NCBI GenBank assembly: GCA_937892225.1
Contig: CALAUH010000333.1
Span: 1-11,894, forward strand
Length of the DNA: 11,894 nt
DNA from: an uncultured Treponema sp.
Lineage (GTDB): Bacteria; Spirochaetota; Spirochaetia; Treponematales; Treponemataceae
Reading direction: 5' to 3'
A model generated the notes under the pieces. The model searched no databases and was not told where the DNA came from. It saw only the letters and a list, made by a program, of their open reading frames with translations. Shown one piece after another: positions 1-6,474 of the stretch; the first letter of the stretch is position 1; the number at the start of each line of letters is the position of its first letter. The translations under genes were made by a program, and so were the position numbers.

Positions 1-573
1 AAAAGGACAGTTTTTACCAGGTGTCCATTCATCGCCAACCATTTTACGGAAATCTGCCCATGAAATTGTATCCAAAGGTTTTGCATCAGGATTTTTGCGT
101 GGATCATCAGTGTAAACTTTTTCAATATTCGAAAGATTTACAATTGTTTTTGCATCAAATTTTTCACCAAGATAAACAGCATCTGTATCTGTAGAAAAAC
201 CTGGTTTCCATCCAGATGCAACTAAAACCTGACCGTCAAATTTCAAATCATCTAATGTAGGATTATAAACAACATCATTTTTACAATATTCACCAAAACA
301 AGCTTTTAATAACTGAGCATTAATTCTTGTTGCCATAATTCCAATCCAGTCTGCAGCATCATCTGCACTTGTCATATTTGTTTTAGAAGCAACATCTTTA
401 TATGCATTCTGATAAAAACGAGCTGGAGCTCCACCACCTGCAACTAAAATCAAACGATTATTTTTATCTGAATCAAGCCATTTTCTACACATATTTACAA
501 ATGAACTTAAAAATTCAGCATCTGGTTTTTCTGGTGCAATAATTGAACCACCAACACTTAAAATTTTTGTCAT
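1..573 (-). CDS. pyrH: UMP kinase, archaeal/spirochaete type (3' end outside window)
   Basis: Amino-acid kinase family protein that should phosphorylate UMP to UDP in the cytoplasm (pyrimidine nucleotide synthesis). I translated 191 codons from the ATG at 573; the frame stays open to base 1, so the C-terminus lies outside the window. Visible motifs: the N-terminal Gly-rich loop SVGGSI (residues 6-11), AGGGAPA (45-51), the helix ATRINAQLL (81-89), the nucleotide-site segment GWKPGFSTDTDAVYL (121-135), then NLSNIEKVYTDDPRK and GKNCPF at the edge. The GWKPGxSTD and VYTDDPRK pattern fits the archaeal/spirochaete PyrH family better than the GTP-regulated bacterial PyrH. The start is set by a GGAGG Shine-Dalgarno five bases upstream. 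Only 41 bases separate it from the IPT/transglutaminase-like gene, so the two are probably co-transcribed. Another amino-acid kinase specificity is possible but less likely. Confidence 0.88.
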   Translation of the reverse strand, partial: MTKILSVGGSIIAPEKPDAEFLSSFVNMCRKWLDSDKNNRLILVAGGGAPARFYQNAYKDVASKTNMTSADDAADWIGIMATRINAQLLKACFGEYCKNDVVYNPTLDDLKFDGQVLVASGWKPGFSTDTDAVYLGEKFDAKTIVNLSNIEKVYTDDPRKNPDAKPLDTISWADFRKMVGDEWTPGKNCPF

Positions 574-614
574 AATATCCTCCAAGTATAACCTTAAGAT
601 AATTTTATATAATT

Positions 615-2318
615 TTAATATACGCCTTTTATTACAGGAACACTCCAGTAAGAACTATATTTTATAGTTTCTGCAAAAGATTCTTCCCAGATAGACTGTA
701 ATGCAAAACTTTTTTTATACTGAACAATCTTATTATCCTGAGAGAAAGGTTTTTGCTGATTGTAACCTCGAGAAAACAAAATATGATGTGAATCAAGATT
801 TCCAAAATAATATACATGTGCATCCGTAACATCCGGCCAGTTTTTAAATTCAAGCCCTGCACCTAAAGCAACATCAACAGGAACCCATCCAAAATCCGGA
901 CAATAGAATTCACACCACCAGTGTGCCTGTGATTTTAAACTTTCGTTTACAAGAATACCACAATCAATAATACAAGGGATTCCTGCAGTTCTAAGCATTG
1001 CTGCATACATTACAGAAAAATCATAAGCATCACCTTTTTTCTTATTAATTAAATCAAAAGGATCTGCATCATCTTTTCTATTTTTAGAAAGTATTTCGTA
1101 ATTTTTACACATATATTCGTAAATTAATTTTGCACGTCTATATGTACCTTTTTCTGCACCAACAATTTCTTTATATAATTTAACAAGTCTTTCATCATCA
1201 GCAGGAACTACATCATCTGCACTTGTTACAGTTTTATAAAATGATTGATTCATAGATTTTACAGAACCGACTCTGTCTGGATTTACTTTTGTTCTTACTT
1301 CATAAACAGGAAGAACGTAAGTTTGAGAACATGCAGTTTTAGATGAATTATTCTTATTTTTAACCAGCTGCTGTACCATACAATTCTGATAGTTACGCAA
1401 AGTTGGTTCTGGAGAAATTTCTGTTAATTCAACAGTAGGCTGAGATGAACATGTAAAAGGAACAGGACATCGTAAAGTAATAGTTGCTGTATCATCAGCT
1501 ACAATATCTTTAATATCTGCTGTATATTGAATTAAATAAATCTTTTTAGAAATATATTCTTTAGTTCCGACAAAATCACTTATAGTGATTGGAAATGCTT
1601 CTGATTTTTCTTTTCCATTATCTATAATTATAACACCTGAACAGGCTCCGTCTGGAATTCGAACACGAATTTCTGAATTACTCCAATATTCATATCCATT
1701 TTCCCATTCATTAACTTCTACCATATTGTCTGTATAAAATGAATTATTTTTATACTCTGCATTTTTTATCTGATTGTTATAATCAATTGTAAAATAAACT
1801 TTCGACTGATTTCTTGATTCACCAAAGTTATTTCCATTAATTGTTAAAAGTGAACCAATTTTAGAAGTTTCTTCAGATAAAGAAATAATATTAGGTTTAG
1901 TAGTATGAACAGAATCTGGAACATAAACAGGAATATCAATTTCATTAGCGAACAATGCCGGTTTTGACTGAACATCTTTTGTTCCAACAATTACAAGACC
2001 GTCCTGAACATTTGCCGGTACAATAAATTTTATTTTTGTATCTGTCCACGAAATATAAGAACTTGAAGTGAGTTTTGAACCGGCAATTTCAACATAACTC
2101 ATATCTTTTGTTTCACCAAAATTTTTGCCGTTAATTACAATAATATCACCAGGTGCTCCTACAGGCGGAACAATAGATTCAATTACTGGTTCAGGTGATG
2201 TTTTATAACCTAAAAGAAATATTAAAAATAAAAGAATTAATATTCCGGAAATTAAAATACTAACACGTATCCATGTATGTTTACGAAAATAATAACTGAA
2301 TAAATTAGAAGATTCCAC
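615..2318 (-). CDS. Membrane-anchored IPT/TIG-domain protein with Cys-less transglutaminase-like domain
   Basis: 567 residues. A short basic N-terminus is followed by one hydrophobic segment (about 17-38), so the bulk is probably periplasmic and anchored in the inner membrane. Two IPT/TIG immunoglobulin-like domains follow: about 44-131 (VINGKNFGE at 61-69) and about 142-247 (TINGNNFGE at 159-167). A beta-rich linker (about 255-365) leads to a transglutaminase-like core (about 390-490). The core keeps the His (H466, AHWWCEF) and Asp (D482, VPVDVALG) positions, but the catalytic Cys position is Ala431 (GDAYDFSVMY, where active members read GxCxxxA). The C-terminal YYFGNLDSH segment also fits this family. 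It may be a non-catalytic binding or scaffolding protein. The start is GTG, with GGAAG nine bases upstream and no in-frame ATG between. It follows a terminator; I see no convincing promoter. The substrate and role are unknown. Confidence 0.85.
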   Translation of the reverse strand: MESSNLFSYYFRKHTWIRVSILISGILILLFLIFLLGYKTSPEPVIESIVPPVGAPGDIIVINGKNFGETKDMSYVEIAGSKLTSSSYISWTDTKIKFIVPANVQDGLVIVGTKDVQSKPALFANEIDIPVYVPDSVHTTKPNIISLSEETSKIGSLLTINGNNFGESRNQSKVYFTIDYNNQIKNAEYKNNSFYTDNMVEVNEWENGYEYWSNSEIRVRIPDGACSGVIIIDNGKEKSEAFPITISDFVGTKEYISKKIYLIQYTADIKDIVADDTATITLRCPVPFTCSSQPTVELTEISPEPTLRNYQNCMVQQLVKNKNNSSKTACSQTYVLPVYEVRTKVNPDRVGSVKSMNQSFYKTVTSADDVVPADDERLVKLYKEIVGAEKGTYRRAKLIYEYMCKNYEILSKNRKDDADPFDLINKKKGDAYDFSVMYAAMLRTAGIPCIIDCGILVNESLKSQAHWWCEFYCPDFGWVPVDVALGAGLEFKNWPDVTDAHVYYFGNLDSHHILFSRGYNQQKPFSQDNKIVQYKKSFALQSIWEESFAETIKYSSYWSVPVIKGVY

Positions 2319-2364
2319 GAAATAATACTTCCTATAAATAATTTTTTATAATACTAATAACACA

Positions 2365-2400
2365 AAAAATCAAATGACAGAAATCCATCATTTGATTTTT
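2365..2400 (-). terminator. Hairpin terminator after the sigma/anti-sigma genes
   Basis: A perfect 13-bp inverted repeat (arms 2365-2377 and 2388-2400) with a 10-base loop. Read on the minus strand, the right arm runs into a T6 tract. It lies about 55-90 bases past the anti-sigma stop codon and before the IPT/transglutaminase-like gene, as expected for an intrinsic terminator. The stem is A/T-rich with only three G-C pairs, so it may be leaky. The A-tract on the other flank gives it some bidirectional character, but no plus-strand gene runs into it. Confidence 0.7.
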
Positions 2401-2455
2401 AAGATGCGTTTAAATTATTTTAATACAATTTAAGAAAAAAATAAATGATTCTAAA

Positions 2456-3043
2456 TTATTTTTGTCTAAAATGTATTCTTTCTGACTCAGGAAATTCAAT
2501 TTCTACCTGAACAGGAATGTTATTTACACTTGGAACTGTAATCTTTATTGCTTTTGCAGAAGGAGGAACAACTGGTTCCTGAATATTTCCAGAAATTACT
2601 TTTGCTCTTCCTGTATTTAAAGAAACATTATCTGCAGTTGGTATAGATGTAACAATTGGTGCAACAACCTTAACACTGTCTGCTGTATTTTTATTAGAAA
2701 TTAAATTCAAAGGTAAAACTAAAGCCAAAACTGCAACTGCTGCAGCTGCTACAGTAGGAATAACATATTTAAATTTATATGTATTTTCTTCCTTTACCTT
2801 TCCAGTATGTTTTGAATATCCCATTTTAATTTGAAGACGTTCAAAACTCTGATCCATATATTGTTTATCTAAATTGATTGAATCAGAAGAAAACAAACTT
2901 CTTAAAGTCTTTAATTTAGCAAGTTCCTTCTGGCATTTAGGACAAGACTTTAAATGAGACTCATATTCTGCCTTATAAATTTCTGGCATTTCATTATCAA
3001 GATAAATCGAATGAATATCATTAGTTACACAAGAAGACATCAT
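2456..3043 (-). CDS. Anti-sigma factor with N-terminal zinc-binding (ZAS-type) motif, single-pass membrane protein
   Basis: 195 residues as drawn. The N-terminal cytoplasmic part carries the anti-sigma zinc motif H-x3-C-x2-C (H30, C34, C37; HLKSCPKC), which in this family binds and silences the partner ECF sigma factor. One hydrophobic, Ala/Val-rich segment (about 93-115) is followed by an exported domain of about 80 residues rich in Val, Pro, Ser and Thr, with no recognised sensor fold. The gene overlaps the 3' end of the sigma gene by 23 bases, the usual arrangement for co-regulated sigma/anti-sigma pairs. The start is MetMet. An AGGAG sits three bases before the first ATG (3043) and six before the second (3040), so 3040 is probably the real start. 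Release of the sigma factor presumably follows an envelope signal; the signal is unknown. Confidence 0.87.
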   Translation of the reverse strand: MMSSCVTNDIHSIYLDNEMPEIYKAEYESHLKSCPKCQKELAKLKTLRSLFSSDSINLDKQYMDQSFERLQIKMGYSKHTGKVKEENTYKFKYVIPTVAAAAVAVLALVLPLNLISNKNTADSVKVVAPIVTSIPTADNVSLNTGRAKVISGNIQEPVVPPSAKAIKITVPSVNNIPVQVEIEFPESERIHFRQK

Positions 3044-3602
3044 CAGCTCCTATTAACTTTAATAATTGTTCTCTGGCTCTGAACACCCTGACTTTAACAT
3101 TTCCCTCTGTAATTCCTAAAACTTTTCCGATTTCCTTATAATTAAGATCACCATATTCTCTTAACATAAGAACTTCTCTTAAGTTTTTAGGTAATTTTTT
3201 CAAAGCCTCTCTTGCTTTTTCCATTGTTTCTTCTTTAAGAAGATCGGTTTCGCCGCTTTCTGATTTTCTGTGTTCTTCGTAAAGAACTTTCTCATAAGCC
3301 TTGCGTTCTCTATCCTTTCTCTTAATATAATTCAACGATGCATTTTTTACGACTCTAATGAGCCAGTATTTTGCATCATTTAACGATGGAAAAACAAGTT
3401 CCTTTTCATTTGCTTTAATTAACGAATCATGTACTAAATCTTCTGCTGCTTCTTCATCATTTACAATTTTGTATGATATTCTAAAAAGCATCTGCATAGA
3501 AGCATCATAAATCGTTTTAAAATCAACTGGATTTCCTGCATTTAATGCAACAGAAACATCATTTTGATTTTCTTCACCTATAGTATCTAACACTTTAAGC
3601 AC
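3021..3602 (-). CDS. ECF (sigma-70 family, group 4) RNA polymerase sigma factor
   Basis: 193 residues, the normal size for an ECF sigma factor. Region 2 covers about residues 28-98, with the core-binding and -10-recognition part around AAEDLVHDSLIKA and the WLIRVVKNASLNYIKR helix. A charged linker leads to region 4 (about 128-182), whose helix-turn-helix reads LNYKEIGKVLGITEGNVKVR. Regions 1.1 and 3 are absent, as expected for this group. It directs RNA polymerase to a specific, probably envelope-related, set of promoters and is likely held inactive by the overlapping downstream anti-sigma factor. The start is uncertain. An in-frame TAG directly precedes the GTG at 3602, so nothing upstream is possible. 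That GTG has no Shine-Dalgarno, whereas the GTG at 3593 (residue 4) has AGGTG six bases before it. It is equivalent, as far as I recall, to T. pallidum TP0092. Confidence 0.92.
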   Translation of the reverse strand: MLKVLDTIGEENQNDVSVALNAGNPVDFKTIYDASMQMLFRISYKIVNDEEAAEDLVHDSLIKANEKELVFPSLNDAKYWLIRVVKNASLNYIKRKDRERKAYEKVLYEEHRKSESGETDLLKEETMEKAREALKKLPKNLREVLMLREYGDLNYKEIGKVLGITEGNVKVRVFRAREQLLKLIGADDVFLCN

Positions 3603-3615
3603 CTAAAAGTTACAT

Positions 3616-3641
3616 AAAAAATAAGAATTCTCTTATTTTTT
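3616..3641 (-). promoter_or_regulatory. Perfect A/T-rich hairpin in the leader of the sigma factor gene
   Basis: Two 10-base arms (3616-3625 and 3632-3641) are exact reverse complements around a 6-base loop. The repeat ends 13 bases before the GTG of the sigma gene. On the minus strand the descending arm ends in T6, so it could act as a weak intrinsic terminator behind cysS or as an attenuator in the sigma mRNA leader. An operator is also possible, since its centre contains the palindrome AGAATTCT. If it terminates, there is almost no room for a sigma promoter downstream of it. Confidence 0.5.
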
Positions 3642-3677
3642 GTAAATTTTTTCCTCTATATAAATATAAACTACACA

Positions 3678-3712
3678 GTGATAAAAAAGTTACCTGAATC
3701 AATTTTTATCAC
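3678..3712 (-). promoter_or_regulatory. Perfect 10-bp inverted repeat directly after cysS
   Basis: Arms GTGATAAAAA (3678-3687) and TTTTTATCAC (3703-3712) enclose a 15-base loop and begin about a dozen bases past the cysS stop codon. No T-tract follows the hairpin on the minus strand, so it is not a textbook terminator. It could stabilise the cysS mRNA 3' end, or be an operator for the sigma gene that follows. The spacing between GTGAT and ATCAC is 25 bases, which does not match a CRP-type site. Confidence 0.45.
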
Positions 3713-3723
3713 AAAACAATTTA

Positions 3724-5274
3724 TTAATTTCTTTTCCATGTTGGACCTGTCGGAGTATCAATTATTACAATTCCACGTTCGGCAAGTTCATTTCTGATTT
3801 TATCTGCTGTAGCAAAATCTTTATTTTTCTTTGCAAGAGTTCTTTCATTTACCAAAGCATCAATTTCAGCAGCTTCTGGATCTCCAGCATGTGCATCTAC
3901 TGCAGAAGAATTTTCTGAAAGCTGTTTTTCCAAAACTGTAAATGCATTTTCAATTACGCTAAGACTTAAAACTTTATCCATCTTAAAAATTGCAGCTAAA
4001 GCATCAGAAGCTTTTACATCACCTTTACCGTTTGATTCTTTTTGCATTCCGGCTAAAGCAACTGGTGTAGCCAAATCATTTTCAAGACCGGCAACAAACT
4101 TGTCATAATTTTCGCCGGTATAAGAATTAGCACCAAGAACTTTTTCAAAATTTTCTTTAGTTAATCCAAGTTTTTCATCATCATTTGCTTTTTTAATAAG
4201 TTTTGCAACTCTTTCATTTAAAGCAGCGCGACTTGATTTAGCAGAATCCAAACCGTTGATACTGAAAGTCAAAGGCTTACGATAGTGTCCACCAAGAAGG
4301 AAATAACGATAATCTAAAGGTTCATAACCCTTACTTGCCAACGAATATCCTTTTTCAGCAGGTAAATCAGTCTGCAAAGTAATAAAATTACCGCTAGATT
4401 TACTCATTTTTCCGCCTTCAAGAATTAAGAATTCATTGTGCATCCAGTAATTAACCCATGGACCTTTAGCTCGTTCTTCATCACTAAAACTACCTTCTGA
4501 CTGAGCAATTTCGTTTGTATGATGAACAGGAATATGGTCAACACCACCAGTATGAATATCAAAATGTTTACCAAGATATTTCATACTCATAGCAGAACAT
4601 TCAATGTGCCAGCCTGGATAACCACGTCCCCAAGGACTATCCCAAGTCATAGCCTGATCTTCAAATTTAGATTTAGTAAACCACAAAACAAAGTCACCGG
4701 GATTACGTTTATTTTCATCAACAACAACAACCTTGCGTTTACCAGCACCTGCCTTAAGTTCATCCATATTTAAGTTTGCAAGTTTTCCATAATCAGGATA
4801 AGTAGAAATATCGTAGTACAAATTTCCGCCAGCCATGTAAGTGTGACCGTTAGCTTCAATCTGTTTGATTAAATCAATCATATCCTGAATGTGTTCAGTA
4901 GCACGACAAATTACATCAGGATGACGAATATTCAAAGCATCAATATCTTTTATAAAAGCTTCTGTATAAAAATTAGCAACATCCAAAACCGACTGATGTC
5001 TTTCTTCTGCCGATTTTTTCATTTTATCTTCACCGTCGTCATTATCACCAGTTAAGTGACCAACGTCGGTAATATTCATAACATGTTTAATATCATAACC
5101 AAGAAGCTGCAAAGTTTTATCAAGGACATCTAAGAAAACATATGCACGTAAATTTCCAATATGAGCGTAGTTGTAAACAGTTGGACCGCAGCCATAAAAT
5201 CCACAGAAACCTGGAGTAATAGGCTTAAATTCTTCCATTTTGCGACCCATAGTATTATACAATTTCAAACTCAT
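3724..5274 (-). CDS. cysS: Cysteine--tRNA ligase (cysteinyl-tRNA synthetase)
   Basis: 516-residue class I aminoacyl-tRNA synthetase. It charges tRNA-Cys with cysteine using ATP, in the cytoplasm, and is essential for translation. Visible are the family N-terminus with the first zinc-ligand Cys (FYGCGPTVYNYAHIGN), whose AHIGN is the HIGH signature, the central GWHIECSAMSMKYLG zinc/active-site segment, GGVDHIPVHHTNEIAQ, and the KMSKS loop (GGKMSKSSGNF). The C-terminal helical tRNA-binding region ends in the typical DxATADxIRNxLxxxGIxIxDT pattern. It is somewhat longer than the E. coli enzyme (461 residues), mostly through the connecting region and the C-terminal part. The ATG is supported by GAGG seven bases upstream and a good promoter. 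It is divergent from murB, and the sigma/anti-sigma pair follows it on the same strand. Confidence 0.98.
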   Translation of the reverse strand: MSLKLYNTMGRKMEEFKPITPGFCGFYGCGPTVYNYAHIGNLRAYVFLDVLDKTLQLLGYDIKHVMNITDVGHLTGDNDDGEDKMKKSAEERHQSVLDVANFYTEAFIKDIDALNIRHPDVICRATEHIQDMIDLIKQIEANGHTYMAGGNLYYDISTYPDYGKLANLNMDELKAGAGKRKVVVVDENKRNPGDFVLWFTKSKFEDQAMTWDSPWGRGYPGWHIECSAMSMKYLGKHFDIHTGGVDHIPVHHTNEIAQSEGSFSDEERAKGPWVNYWMHNEFLILEGGKMSKSSGNFITLQTDLPAEKGYSLASKGYEPLDYRYFLLGGHYRKPLTFSINGLDSAKSSRAALNERVAKLIKKANDDEKLGLTKENFEKVLGANSYTGENYDKFVAGLENDLATPVALAGMQKESNGKGDVKASDALAAIFKMDKVLSLSVIENAFTVLEKQLSENSSAVDAHAGDPEAAEIDALVNERTLAKKNKDFATADKIRNELAERGIVIIDTPTGPTWKRN

Positions 5275-5296
5275 AGCATTACCTCTTTAATAGAAT

Positions 5297-5325
5297 AATA
5301 TATCAAAAAAAGCATTTCTTCACAA
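5297..5325 (-). promoter_or_regulatory. Probable sigma-70 promoter of cysS
   Basis: Read on the minus strand: TTGTGA (5325-5320), a 17-base spacer, then TATATT (5302-5297). The hexamers match the consensus at 4/6 and 5/6 positions. Transcription would start about 15-20 bases before the ATG, leaving the GAGG Shine-Dalgarno in a short leader. The -35 box lies in the loop of a short inverted repeat (arms 5314-5319 and 5328-5333), a possible operator. Confidence 0.65.
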
Positions 5326-5406
5326 TGAGAAATAAACAATGTAAATAGTACAAATTAATAATAAATATCCTGCTTTATTTTAGTAGTATTTTTATTTTTA
5401 TTTCTA

Positions 5407-5412
5407 TATAAT
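5407..5412 (+). promoter_or_regulatory. Consensus -10 box (TATAAT) of murB, leaderless-type position
   Basis: An exact TATAAT is followed by six bases and then the GTG start codon of murB, so transcription would begin at or next to the start codon. No Shine-Dalgarno is present (the six bases are TAATTT), and an in-frame TAA at 5413-5415 rules out a longer protein. At the expected -35 position (5384-5389) there is only TAGTAT, so the -35 element is weak. Confidence 0.55.
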
Positions 5413-5418
5413 TAATTT

Positions 5419-6408
5419 GTGAATAATTACGAATCAGTTATACAGACATTAAATAATCATGATGCTTTTAAAGGTGATATTTTATTAAACGAACCTTTAG
5501 CCCAAAAAACTACTTTTAAAATTGGCGGAAATGCAGATTTATTTATTGCTCCAGAAAATTATTATTCTTTTCAAATTGCACTAGATGCTTTATTACAGAA
5601 CAATGTTCGTTTTTTTATTCTTGGTGGCGGAAGCAACGTTGTTTTTAATGATGAAGGTTTTAAAGGTGCAGTAATTTCTACTCATAAATATAATGATTCG
5701 GCAATTTTTCCAGCAGGAGACTGTCCTAAAGAATTCGGTAAAATTTCCTTAAAAAAAGACCAGGTTTTAGTTACTTGTTTTTCCGGAACACCAATGGCTT
5801 CTTTAGTAAATTTCTGTCTTGAAAAAAATATAAGCGGAGTTGAACAATTTGCAGGATTACCTGGAACTGTAGGCGGTGCTGCTTTTATGAATGCACGCTG
5901 CTTTGAAAAATCAATTTCTGATATCATCTTTTCTGTAAGTTACATGGATTTTTCAACAGGAAAAGTTGAACTTAAAAGAGAAAAATTCGACCCTTCAAAA
6001 TGGGCATATAAAAAATCACCATATCAAACTGGTAAAATTTTTATAATCACAACTACATTCTTACTCACACAGAAAAAAGAACGTAATCATGATGATATTC
6101 AAAAACTTTGTAAATATTATATAAACGAAAGAGTCAGTAAAGGACATTTTAAATATCCAAGTGCCGGTTCTGTATTCAAGAATAACCATGATTTTGGTAA
6201 ACCATCCGGTAAAATCATAGACGAAGCTGGACTACGAGGATATTCAATTGGCGGTGCAAAAATAGCTGATTTCCATGGAAACTTTATAATCAACGTAAAT
6301 AATGCAACTTGCAGTGATGTAAAGCAGCTTGTTGAACATACAATAAAAACTGTAAAAAATAAATTTAATTTCACACTAGAGCCGGAAATAATTTTTACCG
6401 ATAATTAA
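5419..6408 (+). CDS. murB: UDP-N-acetylenolpyruvoylglucosamine reductase (UDP-N-acetylmuramate dehydrogenase)
   Basis: 329-residue FAD enzyme. It reduces UDP-GlcNAc-enolpyruvate to UDP-MurNAc with NADPH, the second committed step of peptidoglycan precursor synthesis, in the cytoplasm. Visible motifs: NEPLAQKTTFKIGG (24-37), the FAD-binding loop ILGGGSNVVFND (67-78), GLPGTVGGAAFMNARCF in the FAD domain, and the substrate domain with SAGSVFKN (248-255), whose Ser251 is the expected proton donor. It continues with GKIIDEAGLRGYSIGGAKI and ends in LEPEIIF, where Glu323 is the likely catalytic acid. The C-terminal layout is that of type II MurB; about 30 residues longer than the shortest family members. 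The start is GTG with no Shine-Dalgarno and a TATAAT six bases upstream. It is divergent from cysS. Confidence 0.96.
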   Translation: MNNYESVIQTLNNHDAFKGDILLNEPLAQKTTFKIGGNADLFIAPENYYSFQIALDALLQNNVRFFILGGGSNVVFNDEGFKGAVISTHKYNDSAIFPAGDCPKEFGKISLKKDQVLVTCFSGTPMASLVNFCLEKNISGVEQFAGLPGTVGGAAFMNARCFEKSISDIIFSVSYMDFSTGKVELKREKFDPSKWAYKKSPYQTGKIFIITTTFLLTQKKERNHDDIQKLCKYYINERVSKGHFKYPSAGSVFKNNHDFGKPSGKIIDEAGLRGYSIGGAKIADFHGNFIINVNNATCSDVKQLVEHTIKTVKNKFNFTLEPEIIFTDN

Positions 6409-6417
6409 AATAGTTTA

Positions 6418-6446
6418 TTGACAAATAAAAGACCTAAATTTATACT
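6418..6446 (+). promoter_or_regulatory. Near-consensus sigma-70 promoter of the CNB-domain gene
   Basis: TTGACA (6418-6423, perfect), a 17-base spacer, then TATACT (6441-6446, 5/6). Transcription should start near 6453, giving a leader of about 22 bases that contains GGTGG (6464-6468) six bases before the GTG start codon. It begins only ten bases after the murB stop codon, so the downstream gene has its own strong promoter in addition to any read-through. Confidence 0.82.
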
Positions 6447-6474
6447 TTAAATATATCTTTATTGGTGGAAAAGA

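Noticed and set aside
3610..3615. ATG directly followed by TAA (minus strand) as a start-stop regulatory element before the sigma gene
   Set aside because: There is no Shine-Dalgarno at a suitable distance, and such a hexamer is common by chance in AT-rich sequence.
3678..3712. CRP-like operator (GTGA...TCAC)
   Set aside because: The half-sites are 25 bases apart, while a CRP-type site needs about six.
4519..4773. Open frame of 84 codons on the plus strand inside cysS
   Set aside because: It is antisense to a strongly conserved part of CysRS, has no family features and no Shine-Dalgarno; a by-product of the coding strand.
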